A DNA stretch of 64,000 nucleotides from Brugia malayi. Taxonomy: Eukaryota > Nematoda > Chromadorea > Rhabditida > Onchocercidae. Position 1 is the stretch's first letter. Each line of letters opens with the position of its first letter. This document shows, piece by piece, positions 1 to 14,200 of the stretch. Position numbers and translations under genes: made by a program. Location: the NCBI RefSeq assembly GCF_000002995.4, contig NW_025062478.1, forward strand, positions 8,408,001 through 8,472,000, written 5' to 3'. The notes beneath the pieces are model-generated. The model saw nothing but the letters and a program-made list of their open reading frames with translations. It had not been told where the DNA came from and searched no databases.

Positions 1-3000
1 AATTACATGCAGCTGTGGTGGTGTTCAGTTTGAGGCTGGATGAGTGAGGATTTTGCGAATAAAACAAAGGAACATCACATTAGTCATTGGATTATAGTGC
101 AAGGAGATAAGATAGAGTTATATTGAATTGAAATGCACCCGAGTGGAAATCAGATCATGTTTTTGGTGAGTGTATTGATTGCGGACAATTGTTCATGGAA
201 TTTGCTTGGGGCTCTGCTCGCAAATTTGCAAGATTAAAGTCACAACCGGTAAAACAAAGTTTATAATCGATCGTGAAAAATAACTGTTTGTATTCAGAGC
301 CCTCACTAAGTATTGCACTTTTTTGCATTAATGGTTATTTTTTGAATATGCTCAGTGGAAGACTGAGAGCACTCAAACGGAAGGCTTATATTGGCAGGTG
401 GCATATTATTCTTTCTTAACAAACATTTACTTAGTTTGAGCTTTCTCAATTTCCGTCGCCGGAATGTAGGACGCAATTTTTCCTCAAAAGTTTATGTATT
501 TCGCATTTTCCTTTTCCCAAATTATGTAAGGACACCTTTTTTTAAACCTATAAATAGCGCGTAGTATTTTTCAACCCGCAATTTTTCGTAAACCAATTAC
601 GTAAACCAATTTGAAATCAATTACGCAGCATGACATCTACTTTTTACTGCTGAGAATTTCCACAACTCTTAAATTTCAAAATTTAACATTTTATGGCAGA
701 ATAATGAGGCGGACAAATATTTCAAAGATATCAAGAAAGCAGTAAAGTAAACTATAGATTCTTGACAGTTTAAACATTTTGAAATTATAAACAATTTCTT
801 CCACTGGAACCCATCTACGTGACTGTGTCATTATCAGCCGATACTAGCTAGTTCCAATGAAACTCATCATATTTGAAATAACTGTCTGAAAACTGAGTAA
901 GTTATGAAATGGAAAGTGAAATGAGTAATGATACGTCCTGGATTATTCTTTCCCATGCTTATCACTGACCATCGCATTATCATCACTTCGGCAATTGCCT
1001 AACTTTCGTGACCATCACTGAAGCATTAGTCTTAGGTAAAGACTAATGAATTCTTAGCCTATTCTCAAACATAGTTAAGCAATATTTAATAGGCACAAAT
1101 TTCCAAGCTTTTAGGCATCAATACTAGTATGCAATCAACAAATAACAAATATCTGAAGGAACCCCATCTCCCGATTTTAATACGAGGCATTTTGAAATCT
1201 GATATATCACATTTCCTCAAACCACACATCCATCCATCCATCCATCCATCCACATCCATCATTCTCTTACACGTCCATGCATTTTTCCTTTTTTTATTTA
1301 AAGCAAAATCCATCAAAAAGAGTGCGAAGTGAGGTAGATATCTTGATACTGTGGGAATATATCCTTTGAAAATTTAACTACTATCAGACATGCTATCATG
1401 ATACTTTGATACCTCTTTCGTGTATGCCAATTTATTTAGCAAAAAGAATGATTATTTTTTGGTATGGGTCTTTAGTTTAACGAAATTATATTAAAACACT
1501 ATTTACATCTATATCATGGGAATCAGCCATACTAATGGTTAGAAAAATGAATTTTAGAAAGTTTGGAGTGAATAACTGCGATTTTGGACTGTGCTTAACT
1601 GTGTGAAAGTTTTTGTAAGAAGGCCGGAAGTTTAGTAAAGAAACTGCTTTCGCTAGTATAACACTTTGTTTATTCATTTTATCTCATGTTTATTCCAAAT
1701 GTGATGAATTTGACATTTCAGCATTAACATTTTACGGAGAGGTTTCATCTTAAACTTCCAAAAGGATGGAAAAAAGGACAGAGTAGGGCAGTTAAGAGGG
1801 AATGGAATTTATGTAGAGTATCCCTAGGATTATAAAAATAGTAAATACTAAATATTGCAACTATGTGTCTACGTCACTCAAAGCAGTTACGCTTCGCTAT
1901 CGCATTCTTCGCAATTGGTTGGAAAAAGAAATTCCCAACTGGTAAACAACTTAGACCTGACAGAATGTAAAACCAGAAACAAAAATATATAAATATGATG
2001 AAAGTGAGAAGCTAAAAAAAGTAAAGGAAAGAAAAAGGAATTTTGCACGGTTTATAAAATTGATCAGTTTGTAGCTATATTGATCGCTACAAGCGGCTTA
2101 AAAAAATAAATACATCCATCCTATCAACAGCAATGCAATGCATCTGTGAGTATGGAATGGTTGCTAATATTGATATGCATAAGTAGTGGAGCGAAAGAGG
2201 AAGGAGAAGAGGAGGCGATAGATGTCATGAAATGAAGCAAAGCAAAACTGAAATTTCGTATGATTTCCTTGCTGCATCAAAGAGTCGAAAAAGAAAAATG
2301 CGATGTGAGAGACGAATCATTGAATTCTGAGTGGATTCTGTCTCGAAAACAAAGCATCAATGGACAAAATTGCATTCACTCAGTCACTTTACCAGAAAAT
2401 GAATAAATGAAGTTGGCCGCATCGATGTTACATAAAGGGCTGACAATTTCTGAAAAGTCAATATGTAGAGTAGAAAAGAGAGAGAGGAGAGAGAATTATG
2501 AATAGTTCCGGATGTCTCTATGTGACATTGTGCCCTTGCGAGATTCCGTAGGAAATATTTATACTTTAAACTCTGAATGTCAACTCGTCAACCACACTGA
2601 TTCTTCTAATAACAGTCCTTGAGATGAACAATAAGGGTGTGTGGGAGAAATGAGATAGAAATCCGAAACTATGGAAGATGATTGGAATGAATCGATTAAT
2701 TACTGCACGAAATGACTTTGTTACCTAATTAAAGAGCGGACTGAAACACAATCTTGAAACAGAAAATGAGGGCTTACAGGGGATTATTCGGCCAGTCGGG
2801 AGATCTTGCTGGATACGAACGTATGAGAATGAAAAGTTAGTAGAGGGAAAAGTAAACTGTATGCTGAGAAATAACGATGAAGTGATATATGCAATTTATC
2901 ATGATATTTTTATAATGAATTCAAAGAAGAATGTAAACTGATTACATCTAATATGCAAATAACACGGTTTAAACATAAAAATGCATAAGAACTAATAATA

Positions 3001-3686
3001 AGAAGGACAAAGAGAGCTCGTTCACGTTTCCATCTCAGTTGATTCCTCAAATGCAACATAACATACCTTTGTTGTTTTTAAACTTTTTAGCCAGAAATCC
3101 TAAAAGACAAGAATGTCAAAATGAATGAAAGTCTAACTAGAGAAGAGTTTTTATTCACTTTTAGGCATTCTAGCTTTTTCCGACAGAATAAATGGATATT
3201 TAAAAGAAATAATTGGGGACATGATGAGATGGTTTACTTTGGAAAAGGAATTAGTATGTCAAGCTCGAAGCGATGTCAGTTCTTATCCCCGCTGTCCCCC
3301 GTTTAAAATATCACAAAGTTTAAATGTTTTCGAGTTCCAGTATTCCTTACAAAATTCTGCCCGAGTCGCAGTCTTTTTTGAATAGTCGAAAATGGCACGT
3401 CCTTCTTTTCGATGAAGATTTTTAAAATTTAATGCAGATAGTTTGGTTGCTGCTGGTAGTCCCGTGGATTTAGAGGTAAACTTTCAGTGTTTGAATCTGA
3501 TTACTTTTTGAATACTGTAGATGATATCTGTATGGACGAACTACCACCAATGTGAGAAGTATTAAGTTTATGCACTGTGTAGATGAAATCTTTTAGATTG
3601 ATGGGAGTATTTGGAACAACAGCTCAGTCCATGAAATTGGAAATGATTTAGTAAGTAAGAAGTGCAAATTTAATTAGAAATTTCAG
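1..3686. other. No supported gene; AT-rich intergenic DNA
   Basis: I see no convincing gene here. Open frames are short, low in complexity and lack partner exons. A possible isolated first exon at 133-165 (+) is followed by a good GTGAGT donor, but I could not join it to anything. Small splice-flanked blocks at about 3450-3655 (+) are open only in incompatible phases. A (CATC) microsatellite lies at 1227-1250. The stretch probably holds the upstream region of the SSNA1-like gene and perhaps pieces of a gene whose other exons I cannot recognise. Confidence 0.4.
1227..1250. repeat. (CATC)6 microsatellite
   Basis: Six uninterrupted CATC units, with two further imperfect units to the right. It causes the repetitive open frames seen on both strands, which are not genes. 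Confidence 0.9.
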
Positions 3687-3730
3687 GAATAAAAGGAAAA
3701 GCACTGCTTGTCAAGGAAAGTTCTCCAGGA

Positions 3731-4744
3731 ATGTCAGCAAGAATTGGATATCAACTGGAAGATATATCGCGATGTTTGTCACTTTGTTTCATGATTGTTT
3801 GTCGTATTTCGCAGTATATCAGTCTGTTATCGATGAAGTTCTTTTCTTTGTAAGGCAGTTATATTATAGTGAACGAACACTATGCCCGTTATTTAATTTT
3901 CACAATTTCATGCTTGTATTAGTTTAAATAATTTAGATCTAGATGGTTTACGAGAACAAAGGAAAGCAAGTGAAGATATCATTGGCCATTTGAAAAAAGA
4001 ACGAGAATTAATCTCATTACAGGTATTTGTTATTTTCATTGCATTTGTTTGGTCAGGAAATCTGAGAGTTTTTTTTGTAACAAGTAATTGAAGTAATAAA
4101 CAGCGTGCTGAATGTTATTGGTCATATCTCTGATTGATTTCTGTGTTGTTCAGATTGATGAACTACGTATAAAACTCAACACGTTAGATACGAGAATAGG
4201 AAAAGAGGAAGAGATTTGTTCACGTTTGGAAAGAACGATAGCGCACGCAAACGAAACATATGAAAAAGTAAGTAAATATAGTAATTCAAATTTAGCATGA
4301 AGAATAGGGAAAGATGAATGTATGGATTTGCGTATTTTATACGCATTACTTATAAGTCACAGTCTAACACAATTTCTTTCAATGTCTTGGAAACTTCAAA
4401 CATTTTGCTTACGGTTTCATTAAGTGGGACCTGTTCATATTAAGGTCTAACATGTTAAGATGAATTAATGCATAATTTGTTGTCATTATTATGCAATAAG
4501 CTTCATTAAGATTAGTGGTGAAATATTTCATTAGTTATTCTCGACGTTTACCTTAATCGCTACATAAAAGTATCACTTTCTGGTCAATCCCTGTACACTG
4601 ATCAGCTTGAAGTAGATCTGGAAAAAAACAAACTAGTTTCATAAAATTTTTTTTTTTCAGCTTGTCGAATCCTCTCAAAGTTTAGTGGACTATGTTAAAA
4701 AAGAATATGAAGGCGCTCGCAGTTCAGGATCATCACTTACTTGA
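3731..4744 (+). CDS. SSNA1-like small coiled-coil protein (microtubule/centriole-associated)
   Basis: Four exons (3731-3773, 3937-4022, 4154-4267, 4661-4744) join in phase to a 108-residue protein; human SSNA1 has 119. Almost the whole chain is a predicted coiled coil rich in E, K, L and R. Its C-terminal part (ETYEK then LVESSQSLVDYVKKEYEG) follows the SSNA1 pattern of a tyrosine, ESSQ, a hydrophobic run and KRE. SSNA1 family proteins form fibrils that bind and branch microtubules at basal bodies and centrioles. A strong acceptor (TTTCAG, ending at 3686) lies 44 bases before the ATG with no upstream donor needed, suggesting spliced-leader trans-splicing. A further splice-flanked block at 3815-3849 would encode YQSVIDEVLFF but breaks the phase, so I left it out. 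The identification rests on pattern and length; any short coiled coil could mimic it. Confidence 0.6.
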
Positions 4745-6782
4745 AATAATTGGCGAGTACTAATCTATACTAATCTGATAATAGCATGGTCTGAAGGAGC
4801 CGTTTGAAAATTTCAAATATCTGCAAAGCAGTATTTTTTTTAAGTAGTGTTCCTTTTATCACTTCTTATATCGTTTTCTATAATTTATCATACGTGTTAT
4901 CTTTTAATCATCTATGTATAGGCATCAAAGATGTGACAGTGTTATCGATTGCTTTCTTTTCTGTATCATACAATTCTTATTCTAATGTCTGAAAATTCTG
5001 TTTGTTTTTCAATTCAGATGAATCTAGTTTATTCTCCATTTGACTGTATGTTATAGAATTTCATTTTTATTTTAGAAGTGCTAATTCAAGTACTAAGATT
5101 GATTTTAAACAGTTAGTTTTTCGGAGTATTTTTAAGGATACATTGTTTATCAACTGGAAACGTTTAGGATTGATGGTGTTCCTCTCAAAGGTTTTTTAAC
5201 CAGTTAAAAATCATATTAGCTCACTGTCTCCTTAGTTCATAATTTTTATACAGATGAATTTATTGCTTTATCAATGCAATTCAGTTCAGTTCAGTTTGTT
5301 GCTTTGCATAGTTGCTTTTAGTACTTGATGAATATTTCGCCATCTATAAATTAGACTTTTCACTGTATGGATTACTTTATTGAAATGAACTTGGTATTAA
5401 TATTGCACAGTTCAGTTCTGATATTGCTGAACAAAATAAGCGAATGGTTTATCTACTTGATAGATGATCTACTTTTACAAACATTAGAACAGTCAATATT
5501 GTTGGTTGTTGAACTCTTAATTAAACACTTATAATAGAATAATAGCATGGGAAGAGAATATGAAATTGATTATGTTAAAACATGAAAAAATCATGAATAA
5601 AATCATGTGTTTGGTTTCTTGATGATGATTCGTTGATGATTTTTCATGGTTACAAAACTTGACCAGGAACTAGTACACTGAAGGAGTTCATACACGGAGA
5701 AACGAGTTACAAAATTTCAGGATAATATCTTCGAAGCTCAGATATTAGTTTTATATGGTAATACGCATAATGTTAATGAAAATCATTTGTTCAGTGCATT
5801 CTTCTTAGCTGTTTTTATTAAACGAGAGAATAAATCTCATATACAGCGTTTGCAGTAAAAATTTTCGTACCAGTAATTATGTTAATATCAGTGGGCATAC
5901 TATGTATAATTGGTGTTGTTGACCCGATGAAATAAGGTTTCACTTTTTCTGGTATTTTACATATATTGTAAATATAATTGAATGATAACGAAGGAAAAAT
6001 TTTTTGCGCAATTTAAAAATCAGTTCAGGATAGTTGTGGTGTTACATTTCCTGATCAAAAGTCATTTCCAACGTCATGCATTTTTAGGGTTGTCTGTCCG
6101 TTGACATCCTATGTTACAAACGAGAGAGATACTAGATCGAACAGTCATAACTGCTCTGATCATAATCCAAACAAACTTTGGATTTACTAAATGAGGATTT
6201 AAAGATTGCATGGTGGATTAGATGACTGTGGAGTAACTGGTATACATAGTAATATTCATGATTCTTTCCAAGTTTCATGTTTTTCAGAATGCTATCTTAT
6301 CCAATAAATGAACAGAAATCAACGAACTTCAAAAAGCATCTTGGCAGGTACTATGTACTTTACTCATACTGTTCTGTACAGGCATGCTCAACTGCTGTAC
6401 ATCATTACCGTAACAATTTTTCGGGAAATTAATTTGTGGGATTAATCTAAGTTTAACTGAATGATCAAATCATCATAATCATTCTTAAATAAAGAACATT
6501 TTTGTTAATAGTTATATATTCCATATTGTAGTACGCTTTTCTGATCATCGGAAAGTCTTCTATGCCATGATATTAACTAGGCTCCCATACGAAAGTTGCT
6601 GTTGAGATAAACATTTTATAGAAGATAATAGATATTTTCTGCTGAATTGTAAACATTTTATCAAATTTACTGCTAGGTATTACTGGCTGAAAAAAAAATG
6701 GAGTTTGATATGGAAAGGAACTGTTGCTGCAACTAAGTTATCAAGTATCGGAAGATCTAACAGCATTACTTAAGGAAGTATC
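4745..6782. other. Intergenic region, nothing recognised
   Basis: This lies between the SSNA1-like stop and the asparaginase start. It is AT-rich with short TTCAG repeats near 5280-5297. It presumably holds the 3' UTR of the first gene and the promoter of the second. I see no exon chain on either strand. Confidence 0.5.
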
Positions 6783-9700
6783 ATGAGCACAATACATGGT
6801 GAAGAGGCACGTGTTTTGGTGTTGTATACAGGTGGGACGATTGGGATGAAATGCATTGATGGAGGTTTGGAAGCATAATAGATTTTATTCCATTAAATAT
6901 TTTATAATAGTAAACTTAAAAATGAAATCATCACTCATATAGTGTTTCAGTTCAAATTTCTCCTACAGTTGTGGAGTTGCGTGTTTGATTTAAGAAAATA
7001 ACTTGCAGTATATCGTCCGGAAGCTAATTATCTTCTGCGTGCTATGCGTAATATGCCACTATTAAACGATTGTGATTATGTGTCCACAAATTATGCTGAT
7101 GCCAAAACAAAACCGTATTGTTTGCCATCACTACAGCATTCGAAAAAACGTCTTGTTTATTGGGTAATGAATTTAAATTTATCCGTAAAGTTTTTTTTTT
7201 TTCGGGACAGTAAATAATCATAACAGCAGATATTTTCTTCTATTCTCTAATCCAGTGGATTACTTGTCCATAGCTCCACTTATTACCGTGTTCTGGACTA
7301 TTACGATCCTCTATCGGATAACTGTCAATTATTTAAATTTTAGTTGAGGAAAGGATAATGAGAATTGAAAAGCTGCATCATTACAGCTATTATAACTTCA
7401 AGTCCATTAAAGCTACATTTCAGGTGGTCGAGTATGATCCACTTTTGGATTCATCAGACATGACTTTTGATGACTGGATTAAAATTGGTAAGGACATTCA
7501 AGAAGCTTATGATCAATATGTGGGTTTTGTTATATTGCATGGTACTGACACGTTGGCATATACCGCATGTGCTCTATCATTTATGCTTGAGAATGTTGGA
7601 AAACCCGTTGTTATAACGGGTGCTCAAGTAAGGCAGTCTTCAATAAATTTTTCAATGATTCAATAATTTTAAATCTTCTCTTCTGAAAATATATGCCAAA
7701 CAGATTGATATTTGTTTTTTATAAATAAATGGATAATCGGAATTTTGTTTCTCTTTTTTTTTTTTTAAACTAAAGGAGATTCCAGTTAATACCAGTAAAT
7801 ACTAAATTAATTTGATAATAATTTCCCTATAATTGTTGATAATTTTATTGTCTGGACATCATCTTTAAAATATTCTTTAAAATCTGCGGAAACTCTAATG
7901 CATTCAGTCAATTCCATTACGGCGTGTTTTTTTTTTTTTTTTTTTTTTTGTGGTTGATATTTTGCAGATCCCAGTGTTTGAGGTTCGATCTGATGGTCGG
8001 GAAAATTTGATTGGAGCACTGATTATGGCAGCCTATTATGATATTCCTGAAGTTACTGTATATTTTAATAATAAACTCTTCCGGGGAAATCGTACAATAA
8101 AAGTAGATAACAGCTCGTTAGAAGCATTTGAAAGCCCGAATATGCTCCCAATTGCTCACATGGATATTGATATAAAAGGTAAGTTGATCGGAGCATTGAT
8201 TATGGCAGCCTATTATGATATCCCTGATTCGATAACGAATGTGTTCCGTTTGGTGAAGTCAATTCAATTTCTTTTAGCTCTGTTTCTTTTTCTTACTTTA
8301 ATTAGGTTTTTTTCTATGTAACATTTTTCTGTATAACACTTTTATTTTTTTTGAAAGTGCTACTTTGCAGTTAATTATGATTCAATATTCCGCTCTCCCT
8401 CAGTAGCTCCTTTTGTAATACACGATCGATTATGTCGAAATGTTGGATTGTTACGAATTTTTCCATCAATATCCATAGAAAATGTAGGTCATAATTTTGC
8501 TTCGTAATGAATTTAAATTAATTTAGCTGCCTTGAGATACTTGTGTAGCTCTTTCTAAATCAGCTCAACTAAAAAGCAACTCAACTCAACTAAAAATTAT
8601 ATTCGAAACCCATTTTGGAGGCAGTTCGTGCCTGCCTGAGTAATTATTCTACACAGGTTTAGAGAAGTTTTTTGCAGTGAATGAATTAAGTGCAGTTTGT
8701 ATCATACATTTTTAGAGATTTAAAAAAAAATTCTTATTTCTGCAATAAATGAAAAGCTCGTTAAATTTTCCTTATATTTCAAGTTTCGAGAAAAATTGTG
8801 ATGGAATTGAACTTTTAGGTGAGAGCATCATTGCAACCACCCACCGAAGGTGTTGTCCTGCAGACATTTGGTGCTGGTAATATGCCATCCCATAGAACAG
8901 ATATAATAGATGAATTGAAAAAAGCTATTGATCGAGGATGTCTTATTATCAATTGTTCACAGTGTGTCCGGGGACAAGTAGATGTTCAGTATTTAACAGG
9001 AAAAGTTAGCATGCTGTATTCATTCATATTATGCTTAACTGAAAAAAAAACTTTAAGTCGTTTATTTCATCACTTGAAAAAATGATAATGCAGGCACTCG
9101 TTGATTTTTTTTATTTCATTTTATTTTTACTTGACATGGTTTGCGTTTAGAGTAAATTTTTGAACTTATTAAATTTGCCAAGCTGAATTTGAGTGCGCTT
9201 TGCCTATCACTATCACTCTATTGGATATGACTTGTTAGCATAATAGGTTGCTCCTGAAATGTATTTTCATCTGTTCCACTAGTTTTTCAGATTCTTTATG
9301 ATATAGGAGTCATTCCTGGTTCAGATATGACTACGGAAGCAGCATTAACAAAATTATCATATGTACTAAGCAAAGATTGTTGGGGACTTTCAAAGAAGAA
9401 AGCAATGATGGTCAAAAATATCAGAGGCGAATTAACTGTTACACAACCAAAACCACTCAGAGACCTTGAAATAGGTAGATTTCCAAAAAAAAAATCTTTG
9501 CTGAACTTTTTCTTGTTTTTATCAAAATTATATTTTTCTAACTGCTGAAGTATTACAGTTTCACAGATAGCAAGGTTCTTGCATCTAAATACTTCTCACG
9601 AACTGGAGTTTCTACGCCACGCTATTCTTCCACAATTACTGTGTCATGCTGCTGATAGTGGTAATGTTGAGCTGCTTCGCGCACTTCGTGAAAATGGAGC

Positions 9701-10641
9701 TAATCTTTCGGCTATCGATTACAATGGACGTAATGCTCTACATATAGCAGCTAGTGCAGGACATGTGGACGCTGTAAAGTACCTGTTGACTCAAGGCGTT
9801 AGTTTCCAACTTAGGTAAGGAGTCGTATGAAAAGCATTTGGTGAAAAAAACTTTGTAGTTCTTCCAGTATATTATTCTTTGGACTATGTGATTATATGTG
9901 CCAAGGCCCTATACGAATTTTACCTAACATCCCAGCCATAGTATCTTTTTCAAAACTCCATATTGATCTTTTTTTTTTTAATTTGAAGAGACACAAAGCT
10001 TCTGTGTGATGATCCTTATTTTACAGGGATCAGCGAGACGAGAATGCCCTTGTAGCTGCAGTAAGAACAAAAAACAAGGTTTGCATTGAGACTTTGCGGT
10101 CTGCAGGAGCAGTACTTTCCATAAGTCCATTCCAGCTAGGTAAGTCCTTGAAAAATTTATTTCGAGAAGTATTGACGGACCTCTCAATCAAAGATTTTAT
10201 CGAAAGGGTCTTCCCTTACTGAACAAATTTGAAGGTGTTGAACTATGCCTATGTGCCAGTTGTGGTGACATAGAGACACTAAATTCTTGGCTTGCTGCTG
10301 GAGCTGATATAAATCAACAAGACTACGGTGGTAGGACTGCTCTGCATATTGTATGTTCCAGAATTTTTTTAAAGTTCCACAGTTGTTTTTATAAATATTC
10401 TTTACCAACTATCACTTATTTTCGTGGAACGACTTCTCTACCATAAAATTTGTGCAAAATATCTAGTGGAAATATTTTGCAGGCGGTAGAATCAAGAAAT
10501 AAGCAACTAATATATTATCTGCTCGGTCGAGGTGCTGATCCAGACAAAAGTGACTATTTTGATTTAACACCACTCGGGCATGCTAAAAAACTTAATTTGC
10601 AAGATCTGGTCATTAAGATGAAAAAGCGCGAAGTTCAGTAA
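6783..10641 (+). CDS. L-asparaginase (type I-like) with C-terminal ankyrin repeats
   Basis: Eleven exons join in phase to 592 residues (human ASPG has 573): 6783-6864, 7009-7163, 7424-7627, 7968-8178, 8371-8483, 8819-9004, 9291-9474, 9559-9814, 10027-10139, 10235-10350, 10483-10641. The enzyme hydrolyses asparagine to aspartate and ammonia; vertebrate ASPG also has lysophospholipase activity. Catalytic motifs are visible: TGGTIG at residues 16-21 (first active-site Thr), HGTDTLAYTA at 118-127 (second Thr-Asp pair, T120-D121) and the NRTIK lysine at K192. From about residue 385 the chain turns into ankyrin repeats, for example NGRNALHIAASAGHVDAVKY and GGRTALHI. The start is the first ATG before the catalytic motif. 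The acceptor of exon 10 (TTTGAAG) is weak. The intron after exon 4 carries an in-frame copy of part of that exon (see findings). Confidence 0.92.
7927..7949. repeat. Poly-T tract in asparaginase intron 3
   Basis: An uninterrupted run of 23 T sits 18 bases before the acceptor of exon 4. It probably adds to an unusually long polypyrimidine tract. Long homopolymers in this window (also 43981-44006 and about 63687-63711) are places where length errors are likely. Confidence 0.85.
8184..8227 (+). repeat. In-frame duplicate of part of asparaginase exon 4
   Basis: 44 bases match exon 4 positions 8007-8050 with three differences, 177 bases downstream (59 codons, so in frame). It starts just after the exon 4 donor and would encode LIGALIMAAYYDIP again. 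All three differences are silent. It could be an alternative or extended exon, or a recent duplication. Confidence 0.85.
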
Positions 10642-11268
10642 CAGAAAAATATTTTGATAATGAATGCGTGCAGGATTATGATACAAAATCTTTAGTTTTA
10701 TTATATCTCAGCTTTTTTAGATTTCCGTTTAATTTTTTACGCAAAACTGAAAGAACTATTGTGAAAGCGAGTTTACTTATTCCTAGACTCAGTTTTCATG
10801 CTAATGTGGTGTAAAGGCACAAAATGTTTGTACATCCTTACACGGGCTTTGATATATCTCGGAATTTTTTTTGCGAAAGACATTTTGGTGATCAAATGAA
10901 CATAATCATGAAGATGAAATTATAAACTGTTTTTTGAAATGAAAAATATGTAGGCACACTGGAAATGTACATTTTGGAACTTATTTAGAGGTAATGCATA
11001 ACGGTGATTTGGAGTAATGTGAATTGAACATAGGAACAATTTGAAGATGAGATAAAATAAATATAACTGATTAATAAGGTAGATAAAATCTGACTATTCT
11101 AGACTGAGTGTAATGTATCGAAAGAGTAACGAAATTTGTAATTTCTCGGGACAGTTGGAAAAGTTTCCAAGATCGCATGCATCTACATCATTGTCCGGTA
11201 TTAAGTGTCTTCAACAGCACTCTTCATAAGATGGGAAAAGTCAAATTTGTCCTCAGTAGAGTTTCCTG
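10642..11268. other. Gap between two converging genes
   Basis: The asparaginase and RMC1 genes end tail to tail here. The stretch should hold both 3' UTRs. AATAAA-like sequence occurs on the + strand near 11054. I see no coding sequence. Confidence 0.5.
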
Positions 11269-14200
11269 CTACAGTTCGTTTCCGGAAGTGCTCATGAAAT
11301 GAAACTCTCTTCTGGCAACTTTAATCTCTTCATCATTAAATAAAGTTTCAAATTTCTTGGAAAATTCTTCGAATTGTCCGGCTGGAAATATAAAATAATT
11401 ACTTTGAATAATGAAAAGATCAGCAAGTTTTCATATATTTGTCAGAGGAGTTTTTTAATTTATTTAAACAAAGCAACTTCTCGCTAAATAATGCGAGTGG
11501 AGAGGAACTAACAATTTGTATTGCAGTTTTTAACTTTCGAACCACGTTCAAGGAAGTATGAGAAGACAGCGTAACGAATCAAACGATTTTCCTTCCATGC
11601 ACTCTCAATGAGCTTTAAGCCATTCACTTTATCTGCTGATTGTGAATTTTCCAGGAATCTACAAATGATACCATACATGCTTATTTGATTTCCACTTTTA
11701 TTATAAAGTGTTCTTACTTCAAAATTAATTTGATAAAATCACAGCATGTTTAACCTGATGGCTTCTACAACCAATCTTCTAGATATTAAAATTTCAACAA
11801 TTTCTTCGGTAGCAGTGCCAAGCCTTGAGAGCATATCTAGAGCGAGTTGAACAAAGGGAGAATATTTTGCTTCATGCGAGAGAAGTTGAAATGCCTAAAA
11901 GTAAGGAGTGGAAACTCTCGGAGAAACGAGTATCTTTTCATTTAACGGCAATAACGGTATAAATTTAAATTGCGGTGGTGTCTGGTTCTTTGTCGAAATA
12001 AAAACAGGTGAACTGGTAAAATTGTAATTATTAATTTCAAAACATTGATGGGACAAACAAGTTGTTTGGAGTCTGGAATAATGCGATACAACAGCAACTG
12101 ATGAAGTCTTTCCAACTGTCCCATTGTAATCATAGTGGGTACCAATATTTCATTGAGAAAGTAAGGCTAAAACATTGAACACATTAAAAATAGCAAGAAA
12201 TCGCTAGATTAAAAAATATATGCAATAAAACTTGTACTCCTGATTTAATTTTCCTCATTTTACGAACAACTTATAAAATCCTAGCCATTTAGATTCCAAT
12301 TATATGATGCTTATAAAAATCAGTATTTACTGGGAAAAATTCAATACGATGTAACAGAAGAAAAGATTAAAGATGAAATCATAAAAGCAGTCTTTGGAAT
12401 TAGGAACTGTGACCTACCGTTACCTCACATTGAATAAGAATTCTCTCTCAATTTTATATTATTTATATTGGATTTTACGGAATCAGATAAAGTGAATACA
12501 TTTCAGTCACCACGTTAAGGGATTATGAGATGGCTGAACTTCAGTTAAATAGTCGTTCCCTATGAAATTTGAGCAAGTGATTAAACAAACAACTACACTA
12601 ACGAACCTGCACTTCTAACTTGTTTTCTTGCAAAGCTGTAAGATAGCGCAACATATATTGCAGAAAACGCTGCTTCTGATCCAACGTATAGTCATCCGGC
12701 AGCAGAAATAGATTACCCACAACGTCTCCTTGTTCAATAGCAATTTCTTCGTATGGTTCAGCCATTAAAGTATATTTTACACCACTATCTGTAGAATTCT
12801 TGAAATTTCTATCTACCATAAAATTCGACAATCAAACAAAGAAATGGAATACTTCCTACTATATTTTCCATCTTGAATAAACTTTTCTAAATTAGACAAA
12901 AATGCCATAGAAAAATATGGTTAAAATTTTATAAGAACTCCAACCATCCAACCCGAATCTACAGAACACTTCAGTTTCAGAATAAAATAATATAATGACT
13001 GCATTACTAAAAACATATTTTTGCATCATAGTTACTATAATTATTGAGAAGATAAAAAAAAATTATAAAATGAATAATAGAATGGAATTACCGCTGTGTT
13101 TCAAGACTGGTAAAGCACGTTTAGCAATCGCTTTCGCAAACCAATTGAAAACATGTGCCAGCTGCTTTAGTTTCAATTTATTATCAACCATGCAATGTCT
13201 CAAAATATCCAAAAATGCTGACTTCGGAATACATCTATTGTATAGGAAACGTAAGTACTGATACTGAAAAGATTTCATCAGTATAAAGGTAAGAATTAAC
13301 TTTTACTTCTTCATTTTTGTGAAAATTTTGCTACATACCACTACTACTAAAACATAAACTAATTCACATGTCAAGCAATGGAATGAGAGGTAAAAGCATT
13401 ACTTTGTCCTCAATACAATTTCCAGCTTCAACTGGATCTAACGAAACCGATGTGAAAACGCCAACACTTGCGTCCGTAATAAAGTTTGGTTGAAACATCA
13501 CCCAAGAAGGACTGTAGAGCTTGAATTCGTGATTAAATTTGGTTTTTAGCGAATCCGAACAATTTAACGAAGTTTTAAAAAGAGGATGCAAGATGCAACC
13601 AGCTTTTGGAACTTCTTCCAAACCAATATCAAAAATTAATGATGTTTTTGAACTCTGAAAAGATAGTGATAAATGCATTAGCAGAAATATCCCTAGTAGA
13701 ATGGATATATGTGAGTATAAATAATGCTCTCATTTTCCATCTACCAAAATAATGCCTCTGAACAACATGAATTATTAAAAAATTAAACTAGCAGGATTCC
13801 CTAAATTCTAATTCAGAATCTTACCTGATGGTGCACAATAACCAAGTTGTTAAATCCGTGCAAAGCAAAGGCACCAACCATATCCAAATACAAAATATGA
13901 GCAAGCTTTGGTATTTCCATACCATCCGTACTCATTTTATACAAAGCGATATCAGTACTAGTGGAGTCGCGAGTACTACTACGTAACGCTGCTATGTATA
14001 ACGTATTATATCTGGAAAATTTACAATTTCAAGAACATAAATAATAGAATTTATAATAATATTATATAATTCATAATGACCATCATATAAACCCATCATT
14101 TTACATTTTATTCACGATTTCTTAAAAGAACTTAAAGATTTAATTAAATACTTGGAAAAAGTTAATGTGAGTCTATATCCTTGGTACCTCCGTTCCAACC

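Noticed and set aside
133..165. Short ATG-started block (MHPSGNQIMFL) with a GTGAGT donor on the + strand
   Set aside because: No downstream exon could be joined in phase, so it cannot be called a gene.
1086..1332. Overlapping open frames on both strands
   Set aside because: They are produced by the CATC microsatellite and lack splice partners.
3815..3849. Splice-flanked block resembling SSNA1 (YQSVIDEVLFF)
   Set aside because: Including it shifts the frame of the next exon; skipping it gives the right phase and a length close to the family's.
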